DNA of 64,000 nt from Prochlorococcus sp. AG-347-K18 (GTDB lineage: Bacteria; Cyanobacteriota; Cyanobacteriia; PCC-6307; Cyanobiaceae). The notes under the pieces are model-generated. The model did not search any database. It was given only the letters and a program-made list of their open reading frames with translations, and had not been told where the DNA came from. The stretch's first letter is position 1. Each line of letters begins with the position of its first letter. The translations under genes were made by a program, and so were the position numbers. Of this stretch, positions 37,036 through 46,848 are shown piece after piece. The stretch is taken from the NCBI GenBank assembly GCA_003281365.1, contig QCCF01000006.1, positions 23,767-87,766 on the forward strand, read 5' to 3'.

Positions 37036-39609
37036 TTACTTTGTCAAGCTGAAATCGTGTATTTCATCAAATTGAAGATAGCGATAAAGTTCATCTGAAT
37101 ATGGATGAATTTTATTTTTAGTAATATCCTGATATTCTTCTATTTCAGGTATTTTTCCTAGTAGTGCACAAACTGCTGCCAATTCTGCACTCCCTAAAAA
37201 TACTTGCGCATTCTTGCCAAGTCTATTGTCAAAATTTCTTGTACTTGTAGAAAATACTACAGAACCTTCATCAACTCTAGCTTGATTTCCCATACACAAA
37301 GAACAGCCTGGCAACTCTAATCTCGCACCACAATCTTCAAATATTTTATAGTAGCCCTCAGCTTTAAGAGTTTCTTCATCCATCTTTGTTGGTGGACAAA
37401 TCCATAATTTAGCTTTTAAATTTTGTACTCCTTCAAGAACTTTTGCAGCTGCCCTGTAATGACCAATATTTGTCATGCAAGAACCTATAAAAACCTCGTC
37501 AATATTTGTATTTGCAACATCAGTGATTTCTTTTACATTATCTGGATCATTAGGGCAAGCAACTATAGGTTGTTTGACTTTTGCCAAATCAATTTCAATG
37601 ATTTCTTCATACTGGGCGTTTGAATCTGGTTGAATTAATGATGGTTTTTTTAACCAATTTTTCATATCATTTATTCTTCTTGAAATCGATTTTGAATCTT
37701 CATAATTGCTCTCGATCATTTTTTCTAGCAGGCAAATATTGCTTTTTAAATATTCTTGAACAGTTTCTTGGGATAAGAGTATTGTGCTACCAGCGCATGA
37801 TCGTTCTGCAGTAGCATCAGTAAGTTCAAAAGCTTGTTCAAGTTTTAGGTTTGGTAATCCCTCAATTTCCATAATTTTCCCGTTGAATATATTTTTCTTA
37901 TTTTCTTTCTCAACAGTTAATAGCCCTTTTTTAATTGCGAAGAGAGGGATTGCATTAACTAAATCTCTAAGAGTAATTCCAGGTAATAATTCTCCCTTAA
38001 ATTTAACCAGCACAGATTCCGGCATATTTAATGGCATTGATCCTATTGCAGCGGCAAATGCAACAATGCCTGAGCCTCCAGGGAATGAAATGCCAAGAGG
38101 AAATCTTGTATGACTATCTCCACCTGTGCCAACAGTATCAGGGAGAAGCATTCTGTTAAGCCAGCTATGAATGATGCCGTCGCCAGGCTTAAGAGCTACT
38201 CCACCTCTTTGAGATATAAAATCAGGTAATTCTTTATGGGTCAGTAGATCTACTGGTTTAGGATATGCAGCTGTATGACAAAAACTTTGCATCACTAAAT
38301 CTGCAGTAAACCCTAAACAAGCTAGTTCTTTTAATTCATCTCTAGTCATTGGTCCAGTAGTATCTTGGCTACCAACCGTGGTCATAATTGGCTCACAGGT
38401 CATTCCTGGCCTAATTCCATCTAAACCGCATGCTTTACCTACTATTTTTTGAGCTTGAGTAAATCCGGCACTACTTTCGGTTGGATTTTGTGGTCTAGTA
38501 AATATTTCACTTGGTTGATAATCTAATTTGTTTCTAATTTTGTCCGTAAGAGATCTTCCAATCATAAGATTAATTCTTCCGCCAGCTTGAATTTCATCAG
38601 TGAGAGTTGAAGGAAATAACTCGAATTTGCTTATTAATTCTTCAGTATTTGAATCTTTTTCAATTTTTTTAATAATACCTTTGTAAGGATATATTTTAAT
38701 AACATCTCCTGTTTTCATTTGAGATACGTCAGCTTCTATAGGTAAAGCTCCTGAATCTTGTGCAGTATTAAAGAAAATTGGGGCTATTTTGCTGCCAATT
38801 ATTATTCCACCTGTTTTTTTGTTGGGAACAAAAGCGATATCTTCTCCTATATGCCAAATGAGTGAATTAATAGCAGATTTTCTAGAACTACCTGTTCCAA
38901 CAACATCTCCAACATAAGCTATTGGTAAATTTTGTTTTTTTAAATTATCAAGAATCTTAAGTCCATCAGGTTTTTTAAATTCCAACATAGCTAATGCATG
39001 CATTGGAATATCCGGGCGTGTTGTTGCATGTACAGCTGGAGATAAGTCGTCTGTATTTGTCTCACCATCAACTTTAAATACTAAACAAGTAATCTCTTTC
39101 TCCAGAACTTTTTTATTTATGAACCATTCTGCATTTGCCCAACTATTTACAACTTCTTTTGCATAAATATTATTATGAGATAATTCAAAAATTTCATTAG
39201 CAGAGTCGTAAACAAGAATAATATTTTTTAAAACTTCTGCCGCTTTTTTTGCGAGTAAACTATTTTCTCCTTTAAGTATTTCAACCAAAGAATTTACATT
39301 GTATCCGCCTATCATTGTTCCTAATATTTCTATTGCTTTTTCGGGATTAATTGATTTGCAATATTTTTCGGAATTAACAATAGCCATAAGCCAGCTAGCT
39401 TTTACGTAAGCAGCCTCATCAACTCCTGGGGGTACTCTATTTATTAGTAAATCAAGTAAATAAGATGAATCGTAAGTACTATCTTGTTCTAATAATTTTG
39501 TAATACAATTTGTTTGTTCAGCATTTAAAGGTAAAGGAGGTATACCTTTGGTAGCTCTTTCAGCTACATGATTTGCATAATCTTCTAGCAATGTTTCCAA
39601 ATTCTTCAT
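37036..39609 (-). CDS. acnB: aconitate hydratase B
   Basis: AcnB isomerises citrate to isocitrate in central carbon metabolism. The 857-residue protein has the AcnB order: N-terminal HEAT-like helices, then the swivel domain (VVGTGSSRKSAINSLIWHIGED), then the catalytic domains. The [4Fe-4S] ligands are in FCHTAAYP, EVFIGSCMTNIGHYRAA and LPGCSLCMGNQARV. TVGTGGDSHTRFPLGISFPGGSG is the substrate-binding stretch. It diverges from the DAHP synthase gene over 97 bp. Loss of aconitase often tracks oxidative stress because the cluster is labile. Confidence 0.97.
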   Translation of the reverse strand: MKNLETLLEDYANHVAERATKGIPPLPLNAEQTNCITKLLEQDSTYDSSYLLDLLINRVPPGVDEAAYVKASWLMAIVNSEKYCKSINPEKAIEILGTMIGGYNVNSLVEILKGENSLLAKKAAEVLKNIILVYDSANEIFELSHNNIYAKEVVNSWANAEWFINKKVLEKEITCLVFKVDGETNTDDLSPAVHATTRPDIPMHALAMLEFKKPDGLKILDNLKKQNLPIAYVGDVVGTGSSRKSAINSLIWHIGEDIAFVPNKKTGGIIIGSKIAPIFFNTAQDSGALPIEADVSQMKTGDVIKIYPYKGIIKKIEKDSNTEELISKFELFPSTLTDEIQAGGRINLMIGRSLTDKIRNKLDYQPSEIFTRPQNPTESSAGFTQAQKIVGKACGLDGIRPGMTCEPIMTTVGSQDTTGPMTRDELKELACLGFTADLVMQSFCHTAAYPKPVDLLTHKELPDFISQRGGVALKPGDGIIHSWLNRMLLPDTVGTGGDSHTRFPLGISFPGGSGIVAFAAAIGSMPLNMPESVLVKFKGELLPGITLRDLVNAIPLFAIKKGLLTVEKENKKNIFNGKIMEIEGLPNLKLEQAFELTDATAERSCAGSTILLSQETVQEYLKSNICLLEKMIESNYEDSKSISRRINDMKNWLKKPSLIQPDSNAQYEEIIEIDLAKVKQPIVACPNDPDNVKEITDVANTNIDEVFIGSCMTNIGHYRAAAKVLEGVQNLKAKLWICPPTKMDEETLKAEGYYKIFEDCGARLELPGCSLCMGNQARVDEGSVVFSTSTRNFDNRLGKNAQVFLGSAELAAVCALLGKIPEIEEYQDITKNKIHPYSDELYRYLQFDEIHDFSLTK

Positions 39610-39706
39610 TAGTAAGGTTTAATGCCTAATCTATTGTTATTTTTAATATTGAAAAGGAGAGTATTCATAAATGCTTTTTTAAATATTCAAACTTCTTAAT
39701 TAATCA

Positions 39707-40774
39707 ATGACGACATCATCAAATAATTCAGCTTTAGAAAAGACATCAGATTTACATGTTCTTGAAACACGTCCATTAATACCTCCAAGCAGATTACATA
39801 ATGATATACCTTTAGATCACGACTCTGCTAATACAGTATCTAAAACAAGAAGATCGATACAAAATATTTTGCATCATAATGATCAGAAGCTTTTAGTCAT
39901 CGTAGGTCCATGTTCAATTCATGATCTTGAAGCGGCAAAGGAATATTCAAAATATATTCAAAAATTCCGAGAAATGTATAAAGATAAATTAGAAATAATT
40001 ATGAGAGTATATTTTGAAAAACCAAGAACAACTATTGGTTGGAAGGGATTGATAAATGATCCTCATCTAGATGATTCTTATGATATTAATACTGGTTTAA
40101 GAAGGGCAAGAAGTTTGCTTTCATATTTAGCAACTCGTGGTATACCTTCTGCTACAGAATTACTAGATCCAATTGTTCCTCAATATATTGCTGATTTGAT
40201 AAGTTGGACAGCCATAGGTGCTCGGACTACAGAAAGTCAAACTCATAGAGAAATGGCATCAGGATTATCAATGCCTATAGGCTTTAAAAATGGAACTGAT
40301 GGTTCTTTTACTACTGCAATAAATGCAATGCAATCAGCTTCAAAATCTCATCATTTCTTAGGTGTAAATGACAATGGAATGGCTTCTATTGTTAACACCA
40401 CGGGAAATCCTGATGGTCATATAGTTTTAAGGGGCGGTTCAAAAGGCCCAAATTTCGAAAGTAATCATATACAAAGAATTTCAACAGAATTAATGCAGTG
40501 TAATCTTCCCCATAAAGTGATGATTGATTGTAGTCATGGAAATTCCAATAAAGATTTCCGAAAACAGTCGGAAGTGCTAAAAAATGTAGCTTCTCAAATT
40601 AGTAATGGTGAAAAAAATATTTTAGGAGTTATGCTTGAAAGTCATTTAAAGGAAGGTAATCAAAAACTTTTAAAAAAAGAAGATCTTGAGTTTGGCAGAA
40701 GCATTACAGACGCATGTATAAATATTGAAACAACGAATGAATTACTTGATATTTTGTATAAATCAGTTAATTAG
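39707..40774 (+). CDS. aroF: class I 3-deoxy-7-phosphoheptulonate (DAHP) synthase
   Basis: The enzyme condenses phosphoenolpyruvate and erythrose-4-phosphate to open the shikimate pathway. The 355-residue protein resembles the E. coli AroF/G/H (type I-alpha) group: LLVIVGPCSIHDLEAAKEYSKYI, MRVYFEKPRTTIGWKGLINDP, ARTTESQTHREMASGLSMPIGFKNGTDG and VMIDCSHGNSNK. Feedback specificity (Phe, Tyr or Trp) cannot be told from the sequence, so the symbol is generic. It overlaps the next gene (minus strand) by 8 bp at the 3' ends. Confidence 0.95.
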   Translation: MTTSSNNSALEKTSDLHVLETRPLIPPSRLHNDIPLDHDSANTVSKTRRSIQNILHHNDQKLLVIVGPCSIHDLEAAKEYSKYIQKFREMYKDKLEIIMRVYFEKPRTTIGWKGLINDPHLDDSYDINTGLRRARSLLSYLATRGIPSATELLDPIVPQYIADLISWTAIGARTTESQTHREMASGLSMPIGFKNGTDGSFTTAINAMQSASKSHHFLGVNDNGMASIVNTTGNPDGHIVLRGGSKGPNFESNHIQRISTELMQCNLPHKVMIDCSHGNSNKDFRKQSEVLKNVASQISNGEKNILGVMLESHLKEGNQKLLKKEDLEFGRSITDACINIETTNELLDILYKSVN

Positions 40775-41408
40775 TTATAAAAAAATTAAAGTAGAGTCCT
40801 GATGAAATTGGAACAATGAGATTATCTATTCCAAAAATACTAAATTGTTCGAGAAAAGTGGCTAAAAAAGCTATCGTAAAATAATTGAAATTAAAAATAT
40901 TCTGTTGAGCGTAGCCTGTTGAGTAAACTATTATTAAGCTTGTTAAAAACATTGTCATAGTACCATAAAAAGATTTTTTTTGTTTAAAAAAAATCCAACT
41001 CTTGGAATTAATGCTTTTGCCTATTAAACCTGCTAATCCATCCCCAAATGACATTATAAAAAATCCAGTCATCAAAGCATATGGATCTTTATCCCAGAAA
41101 AGATAAATTAAAATAAATAAACTAAGACAATAAAATAATGTTCCATAACTTTTTCGTTCAACATCTTCAATTGTTGGAAATAATTGATAGTTGTAATTTA
41201 TGAAAACCATTAAAGAAATAATTCCCGTAGAAATTAATGCCGAATTTTGATCTATTTTTAAATACTGTGCAATTGGTATTAATGGACCTATCCCAATATG
41301 TACTATCTTTCTAACAATCTCTTTGTTATCTTTATTAAATTTCTTAAAAACTGCTGATATTAAAAAAATGGTAAATAAATATAATAAAATTATCGCAAAT
41401 TTTATCAA
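40767..41408 (-). CDS. VTE5/SEC59-type membrane kinase (phytol or dolichol kinase-like)
   Basis: A 213-residue integral membrane protein with about six or seven hydrophobic helices. It belongs to the CTP-dependent polyprenol kinase family: EIVRKIVHIGIGPLIP near the N-terminus, MSFGDGLAGLIGKSI (about 120-134) and FFKQKKSFYGTMTMFLTSL (about 140-158), matching the GDxxAxxxG...KSxxGT family pattern. The plant homologue phosphorylates phytol released from chlorophyll for tocopherol and phylloquinone synthesis, a plausible role here. The start is TTG (41406-41408). It follows the sigma factor gene by 5 bp. Confidence 0.8.
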   Translation of the reverse strand: MIKFAIILLYLFTIFLISAVFKKFNKDNKEIVRKIVHIGIGPLIPIAQYLKIDQNSALISTGIISLMVFINYNYQLFPTIEDVERKSYGTLFYCLSLFILIYLFWDKDPYALMTGFFIMSFGDGLAGLIGKSINSKSWIFFKQKKSFYGTMTMFLTSLIIVYSTGYAQQNIFNFNYFTIAFLATFLEQFSIFGIDNLIVPISSGLYFNFFITN

Positions 41409-41413
41409 TTTAA

Positions 41414-42433
41414 TTAAGCCGCTTTTTGGTGAGTTGTCATTACTCTAAGTTTTAATATCGCTTTAGCTTCTAGTTGCCTTACTCTTTCTCTCGAAACATT
41501 AATTTGCCTTCCAATTTCTGCTAATGTTAATGGTTCTTCACCATCCAGACCAAATCTGAGTTTCATTATTTTTTGTTCTCTTTCATTTAATTGAGAAAGC
41601 CAGGTTCCTAAATGTTCTTTTTGAATAGTTCTATCCATACCCTCCATAGGTTCTTCACAGTTTGGATCAGGAATAAGTTCGCCTAGGGTGCTTCGGTCTT
41701 CTTCACCTCTTGCATGTGCATCGAGAGAGGCGCAAGGAGCACTTTGAGAAATTAAATCTTCTAAATCTTTTTGATCAATTCCCATCTCAGTTGCCATTTC
41801 TAATCTGGTAGGTTGCCTGCCAAATTTATGAGACAATTCTCTGGAAACTCTTCTCATTTTGGATAACTTTTCACTGATGTGAATAGGTAAACGTATTGTT
41901 CTTGCACTGTTATCAATAGCTCTTGTCATTCCTTGTCTGATCCACCAATATGCATAAGTTGAGAATTTATAGCCCATGGCAGGATCAAATTTGTCCACAG
42001 CTCTTTCTAGTCCAATAGCTCCTTCTTGGACAAGATCTAATAATTCAAGACCTTGGTTTTGGTATTTTTTTGCGACAGATACAACTAGTCTGAGATTAGC
42101 TGCCATCATTCTGTCTCTAGATCTTTTGCCAATTTTAATTTGGTAAAGATTACGTTGAGTTCTATCACTTTCAGGAATTTGAAGCAATTTTTTCATGTTT
42201 TGAACATGATGAGCTAACTCTATTTCCTCTGCAGGAGTAAGAAGAGGTACTCTACCAATGCTACTTAAATAATATCCAATAGAATCTGAAGCAAGTCTTC
42301 CAGATTTTCTTTGGCTTTGTTTTGAAGTTAGACTGGATTTTGTTTTGCGGGATTTGCCCGCTGTTTTTGGTAATCTTGGCTCATCAAAATTATTTTCTGA
42401 AGAGCTCTTTGCTGATTCCAGAGGGATCCCCAT
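41414..42433 (-). CDS. group 2 sigma-70 factor (RpoD-like)
   Basis: A 339-residue sigma factor with regions 1.2 (DSIGYYLSSIGRVPLLTPAEEIELA), 2 (MMAANLRLVVSVAKKYQNQGLELLDLVQEGAIGLERAVDKFDP, then the -10-reading YAYWWIRQGMTRAID), 3 (LPIHISEKLSKMRRVSREL) and 4 (EREQKIMKLRFGLDG, ending LAEIGRQINVSRERVRQLEAKAILKLR). Length and lack of a long region 1.1 suggest a non-essential group 2 factor, used in cyanobacteria for stress, light or nitrogen responses. The N-terminal 45 residues are Ser/Lys-rich. GGAGG at 8 bases before ATG 42431-42433 decides the start over the adjacent GTG. Confidence 0.93.
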   Translation of the reverse strand: MGIPLESAKSSSENNFDEPRLPKTAGKSRKTKSSLTSKQSQRKSGRLASDSIGYYLSSIGRVPLLTPAEEIELAHHVQNMKKLLQIPESDRTQRNLYQIKIGKRSRDRMMAANLRLVVSVAKKYQNQGLELLDLVQEGAIGLERAVDKFDPAMGYKFSTYAYWWIRQGMTRAIDNSARTIRLPIHISEKLSKMRRVSRELSHKFGRQPTRLEMATEMGIDQKDLEDLISQSAPCASLDAHARGEEDRSTLGELIPDPNCEEPMEGMDRTIQKEHLGTWLSQLNEREQKIMKLRFGLDGEEPLTLAEIGRQINVSRERVRQLEAKAILKLRVMTTHQKAA

Positions 42434-42440
42434 CACCCTG

Positions 42441-42446
42441 GCCTCC
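42441..42446 (-). promoter_or_regulatory. strong ribosome binding site of the sigma factor gene
   Basis: On the minus strand AGGAGG stands 8 bases before the ATG at 42433. It is one of the few near-perfect Shine-Dalgarno sequences in the window and favours the ATG over the GTG immediately before it. Confidence 0.7.
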
Positions 42447-42520
42447 TAAATAATGGATTTTTTAAAAAGTTAGCACTGAAATTGGAATAAAAACTACTTT
42501 TGCGTTGAAACTTTAAAGAC

Positions 42521-42537
42521 AAAAAAAATTTTTTTTT
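42521..42537. promoter_or_regulatory. A8T9 tract upstream of the sigma factor gene
   Basis: Eight A followed by nine T form a 16-bp palindrome in the 208-bp gap between the sigma factor and ppk genes, about 90 bp upstream of the sigma factor start. Such tracts bend DNA and can act as UP elements, or as hairpin terminators in either direction. No gene is seen in the gap, which also has a second A/T palindrome near 42580-42600. Confidence 0.35.
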
Positions 42538-42641
42538 AATCAATTCCTTCAAATCAACTGCTATGAATGGTTTTTATAAAAATTAAAAAATTTTTAAAAT
42601 ATTAAGTATTTTCTTTAAATGTTATAAAAATCAATATTGTT

Positions 42642-44720
42642 TTATTTTTCTATCAGATCAATTTGTGAACGATTATACGCTGAATCTATTGCATATTTTG
42701 CGTAAGAACCGTCTTCATTCATTATCCAAGAAAAATAATCATCTTTAATATACGTTTGCAAAAGTGAGTAAAGTTGAGATTTTAATTCCAAATCTTCTAT
42801 CGGAACAACTGCCTCTATCCTTCTATCAAGGTTTCTTCTCATCCAATCTGCACTTCCAATAAAGGCTTCAGGATTATTATCATTGTAAAACCAAAAAATT
42901 CTTGAGTGTTCAAGAAAATGTCCAATAATGCTTTTAACCTCAATATTTTCACTTAAATTTTTTCTTTTTGGATACAAGCAACAAATACCTCTTATAATGA
43001 GACTAATTTGAACACCTGCGGCAGAAGCTAGATAAAGAAGTTTGATTATCTCTGGGTCTACTAAAGAATTCATCTTTGCAATTATTTTGGCTGTTTTGCC
43101 TTCTTCAGCATTTTTAATTTCTCTCTTTATTAAATATTTAAATTTCTCTCTCATTGTTGAAGGAGATACTAATAACTTTTCTAAATGTTTTTGTTTAGAA
43201 CAACCTGATAAGTAATTAAATAACTCAAGTAAATCTGATGCAATATCTGGATCAGTTGAAAGTAATCCTAAATCTGTATAAAACCTTGATGTATTGGAGT
43301 TGTAATTTCCTGTTCCAATATGAAAATAATTTCTTAATCTTCCTTTTTCTTTTCTAACTACTAAAGCCACTTTTGTATGAGTTTTAAAGCCTATAATTCC
43401 ATAGACGACATGAATTCCAGCTTGTTCAAGTTGTTTTGCCCATTGAACATTATTATCTTCATCAAATCTTGCTTTAAGTTCTACAAGAGTCATTACTTCT
43501 TTTCCATTTTCTGCAGCTCTAATTAATGCTGAGATAATAGGTGAATCTTTTGAAACTCGATATAGTGTTATCTTTATAGCCATCACAATTGGATCATCAG
43601 CAGCTCTGTTTATAAATTCTTCAACTGAAGTTTTAAATAAGTCGTATGGGTGATGAAGTAGAATATCTTTTTTTCTGAGAATCTTAAAAATAGAATTAAA
43701 GTTATTTTTTGAAGACGAATCTAAATTTTTTAATTGTGGGTGGGTTCTACCAATTAGAAGATTTTCTCTTAAATCGTCTTTATTAATTTTTGTAAGTTGA
43801 TTTAAATCGTCAAGGCCTAATAAACCCTTGGAAAAGTATATATATTCTTCTTGAATTGAGATACTCTCAATTAGTAATTTCAGTATATTTTCTGGTATAT
43901 CTGATTCAACTTCTAATCTAACTACGTCACCACCTATTCTTCTCTTCTGCAAACTTTGTTCAACTGCTATTAGAAGGTCATCAGCTTCAAGTTCTTTTAA
44001 TTCTAAATCTGCATCTCTTGTGACTCTGAAAAACGAGTAATTTAAACATTCCATTCCGTTAAATAAAGAATTTATATTATTCCCTATCAAATCTTCAACA
44101 CTTATAAAAAAGTGAGAACTTTGATCATCAATTTCAATAATTTCATTAGGAATCTCTATAAATCGATTTATATTTTTTGTTGGAATTTTTACTCTTACAA
44201 ACTGATTCTTAGATTCTTCTCCACTATTTATTAAAGCAGCTAAATTTAGACTTAAATTACTTATAAATGGAAATGGATGTGCTGGATCAACAACTAGTGG
44301 AGTTAATAAAGGAAATATTGATGAATTAAAGAAATTATTACACCAAATTTTTTGATTTTTGTTTAGATCCTTATATTTTTTTAAAAAAATACCTTCTTTT
44401 TTTAGTTCATCATTAAGTTCATAGTTAACATATTTTTCTTGAATAGAAGTTAATTTTTTAACTTCTTTGTTGATTTTTGCCAACTGTTCTTTCGGGTTAA
44501 GTCCATCAATACTTTTTTTAGTAATACCTGCTTCTACTTGAGCCTTTAAGGAAGCTACTCTTACCATAAAAAATTCATCAAGATTATTGCTAAAAATTGA
44601 GCAAAACTTTACTTTATCAAGGACTTTGTACCCCTTTTCCATGCCAGTCAGGAGTACCCTTTTATTAAACTCTATCCAACTTAATTCTCTATTAATAAAA
44701 ATATCAGCCTGATTTTTCAT
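42642..44720 (-). CDS. ppk: polyphosphate kinase
   Basis: PPK1 polymerises the gamma-phosphate of ATP into polyphosphate, a phosphorus store relevant to low-phosphate oceans. The 692-residue protein has FINRELSWIEFNKRVLL at the N-terminus, DPAHPFPFISNLSLNLA, LVELKARFDEDNNVQWAKQLEQAG, and GFKTHTKVALVVRKE with the autophosphorylated histidine (about 450). IGTGNYNSNTSRFYTDLGLL and FIGSADWMRRNLDRRIE complete the PLD-like half. Its start overlaps the end of the MFS transporter gene by 17 bp. Confidence 0.97.
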   Translation of the reverse strand: MKNQADIFINRELSWIEFNKRVLLTGMEKGYKVLDKVKFCSIFSNNLDEFFMVRVASLKAQVEAGITKKSIDGLNPKEQLAKINKEVKKLTSIQEKYVNYELNDELKKEGIFLKKYKDLNKNQKIWCNNFFNSSIFPLLTPLVVDPAHPFPFISNLSLNLAALINSGEESKNQFVRVKIPTKNINRFIEIPNEIIEIDDQSSHFFISVEDLIGNNINSLFNGMECLNYSFFRVTRDADLELKELEADDLLIAVEQSLQKRRIGGDVVRLEVESDIPENILKLLIESISIQEEYIYFSKGLLGLDDLNQLTKINKDDLRENLLIGRTHPQLKNLDSSSKNNFNSIFKILRKKDILLHHPYDLFKTSVEEFINRAADDPIVMAIKITLYRVSKDSPIISALIRAAENGKEVMTLVELKARFDEDNNVQWAKQLEQAGIHVVYGIIGFKTHTKVALVVRKEKGRLRNYFHIGTGNYNSNTSRFYTDLGLLSTDPDIASDLLELFNYLSGCSKQKHLEKLLVSPSTMREKFKYLIKREIKNAEEGKTAKIIAKMNSLVDPEIIKLLYLASAAGVQISLIIRGICCLYPKRKNLSENIEVKSIIGHFLEHSRIFWFYNDNNPEAFIGSADWMRRNLDRRIEAVVPIEDLELKSQLYSLLQTYIKDDYFSWIMNEDGSYAKYAIDSAYNRSQIDLIEK

Positions 44721-46002
44721 TTAAATGATTTTGATTTTGATCATAAATAAAATTATTATTTTTACCCTCTCCAATAAGGTATATCATGAAAATTAAGATA
44801 ATGGAACCAGCAATAAAAGGTGATTTTGGTCCAAAGCTATCATAAACTCTTCCAGCCAATGCTATTCCTAAAACCCCCCCAAGACTCTGTAGACCTTGAA
44901 GATTACTTAGAATTGACCCTTGTTTATCAAGATCTAATTTTTTTGATATTAGTGCTCTTAAGGTAGGGGTAATTAAACCTGCACCAACAGCTAAAAATGA
45001 AACAGCTGAATAAATATTAATTATTGCATTTTCTTTTGGAGCAGTTATTAAAAGTGAACATGCTACCAAAATGAAGCCGGATCCTATAAGTGTTAATTTC
45101 ATCTCTCCGAATTTTTTTACGAGAGGCCCAATAAGTCCTCCTTGAACAATAATCGCAATAATTCCTACGACCACAAGAGTTCCACTTGATGCCTTGGTTG
45201 TCCAACCTAAAGATTCTTGAAGGAAAAATATTAGGATATTTGTTAATCCAGTAAAAGCAATAAAATAAATAAAGAATGCTAATGATAATTTTCTAATTTT
45301 TTCTTCTTTGAATACTGTAAAAAGTTGTTTTAAGGGATTTTTAAGAATTGTTTTTAATTTATTAGAGGTAACTGCAGGTTTCGTCTCTGGCAAGTAAAAG
45401 AATACTAATAAAAAGTTTATTATTGGGATAATTGAAGCTATCAAAACTGGAATAATAAAATTATTATTTGTATTTTTTGCAAAAATTACAACGAAAATGT
45501 TTCCTAAGAAAAAACTTAAACCAAAAGCTACTCCAATTAGTCCAAATGTTTTTGCTCTTTTTTCAGGACTAGAAATGTCTGCAAGAATTGTTGTTGCTGT
45601 GGCTGCTGTGCCACCACTTAAACCGTCAATCAGTCTTGCAAAAAATAATAAAAATAAAGGGATAGCAGCTATAGAATTTGACCAATCAAAAAGAACAGTG
45701 AAGGATAATATTGAAATTCCTATTATTGAACCAGTTATACAAAAAAGAGTGACAGGTCTTCTGCCATATCTATCACTCATAACCCCAATAAAAGGTGAAG
45801 CTGTAAATTGAGCCAATTGGTAAGTACATGATAATAATCCATATGTACTGGCTTTAGAGTCAAAAAGTAAAACAAAAGAAGGTAGAATAGGTAAAAGGAT
45901 ACTTTCACTTAATCGGTCATTTAGAAGAGTTATAAAAGCACTAAGGAGTGTAAATTTTCTATTTGGTTTCAATAAATTTTCTTTCACAATATTTACCTTC
46001 AT
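44704..46002 (-). CDS. major facilitator superfamily transporter
   Basis: A 432-residue protein with about twelve transmembrane helices. The MFS cytoplasmic loop motif MSDRYGRRPVTLFC lies between helices 2 and 3, and FARLIDGLSGGTAATATTILADISSPEKRAKTFGLIG follows. It resembles the TetA/multidrug efflux group (DHA1), but no substrate can be inferred. It overlaps the ppk start by 17 bp, so the pair is probably co-transcribed, and it diverges from cobA over 42 bp. Export of a small molecule is the safest description. Confidence 0.88.
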   Translation of the reverse strand: MKVNIVKENLLKPNRKFTLLSAFITLLNDRLSESILLPILPSFVLLFDSKASTYGLLSCTYQLAQFTASPFIGVMSDRYGRRPVTLFCITGSIIGISILSFTVLFDWSNSIAAIPLFLLFFARLIDGLSGGTAATATTILADISSPEKRAKTFGLIGVAFGLSFFLGNIFVVIFAKNTNNNFIIPVLIASIIPIINFLLVFFYLPETKPAVTSNKLKTILKNPLKQLFTVFKEEKIRKLSLAFFIYFIAFTGLTNILIFFLQESLGWTTKASSGTLVVVGIIAIIVQGGLIGPLVKKFGEMKLTLIGSGFILVACSLLITAPKENAIINIYSAVSFLAVGAGLITPTLRALISKKLDLDKQGSILSNLQGLQSLGGVLGIALAGRVYDSFGPKSPFIAGSIILIFMIYLIGEGKNNNFIYDQNQNHLNEKSG

Positions 46003-46032
46003 TCCAAGTAACTTCTACTACCATACTTGTTA

Positions 46033-46038
46033 AAGGAG
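46033..46038 (+). promoter_or_regulatory. ribosome binding site fixing the cobA start
   Basis: AAGGAG stands 6 bases before GTG 46045-46047. This choice gives a protein starting (V/M)PGIVYLVGAGPGD, matching the family start, and rejects the in-frame TTG at 46027, which would place the ribosome binding site inside the gene. Confidence 0.75.
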
Positions 46039-46044
46039 ATTAAT

Positions 46045-46848
46045 GTGCCTGGTATTGTTTATTTAGTTGGAGCAGGTCCTGGTGATCCTGAACTTTTAAC
46101 TTTAAAAGCTTTGCGTTTAATAAAAAATTGTGATGCATTAGTTCATGATGCTTTGATTCCCGATGAAATTACAAAAGAGGCAGGAAAAAATACAGAAATT
46201 TATCATGTAGGCAAAAGAGCTGGAAAGTGTTCTGTTCCTCAGGCTGAAACTAATGATCTTATTTTGAAATTAGCAAAAGAAGGCAAAAATGTTGTAAGGC
46301 TTAAAGGGGGAGACCCATTCGTTTTTTCTCGAGGTGGTGAAGAGGTTTCGATTTTAGAAAAAAATGGAATTTCAGTTGAAATTGTTCCTGGTATTACTTC
46401 TGGAATAGCTGCCCCCACATATTTTGGTATTCCACTAACCCATAGAGATGCTGCGAGTTCCGTAACTTTCGTCACTGGTCATGAGCGTATAGATAAGGAA
46501 AAAAGGCCAGTGAATTGGAGAGATTTAGCTAAATCATCAGATAGCTTAGTAATTTTTATGGGGATAAAAAATATTCAATTTATTGTGGCAGAATTAATTT
46601 TAGGTGGTTTAGATAAGAATACTAAATGCGCTGTTATTCAAGAAGCTACTTTAAAAAATCAAAAATGTTTGATAGAGAAATTAGATAATCTTCCAGACAA
46701 AATCAAAGATAAAGAATTTTTAGCTCCATCAATTATCATTATTGGAAAAATTGTTGAATTTAAGGTTAATAACAATATAACTAAAGTATCTGATGTCTAT
46801 TTACCAGATATTAATAAAGTTCAACTATATAATAAATCCCAAAAGTAA
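46045..46848 (+). CDS. cobA: uroporphyrinogen-III C-methyltransferase
   Basis: This SAM-dependent enzyme methylates uroporphyrinogen III at C2 and C7 to precorrin-2, the branch toward siroheme and cobalamin. The 267-residue protein is a single-domain SUMT: VYLVGAGPGDPELLTLKALRLI at the start, VRLKGGDPFVFSRGGEE, EIVPGITSGIAAPTYFGIPLTHR, VTFVTGHE and LAPSIIIIGKIVE. It supplies cobalamin for QueG and methionine synthase, and siroheme for nitrite or sulfite reductases. Its 3' end overlaps the aminotransferase gene on the opposite strand by 28 bp. Confidence 0.95.
   Translation: MPGIVYLVGAGPGDPELLTLKALRLIKNCDALVHDALIPDEITKEAGKNTEIYHVGKRAGKCSVPQAETNDLILKLAKEGKNVVRLKGGDPFVFSRGGEEVSILEKNGISVEIVPGITSGIAAPTYFGIPLTHRDAASSVTFVTGHERIDKEKRPVNWRDLAKSSDSLVIFMGIKNIQFIVAELILGGLDKNTKCAVIQEATLKNQKCLIEKLDNLPDKIKDKEFLAPSIIIIGKIVEFKVNNNITKVSDVYLPDINKVQLYNKSQK

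Noticed and set aside
46008..46021. GTA-N8-TAC, an NtcA-like site between the MFS gene and cobA
   Set aside because: The site lies only 24 bp before the cobA start and 6 bp before the MFS start, leaving no room for a -10 element and leader at usual spacing.
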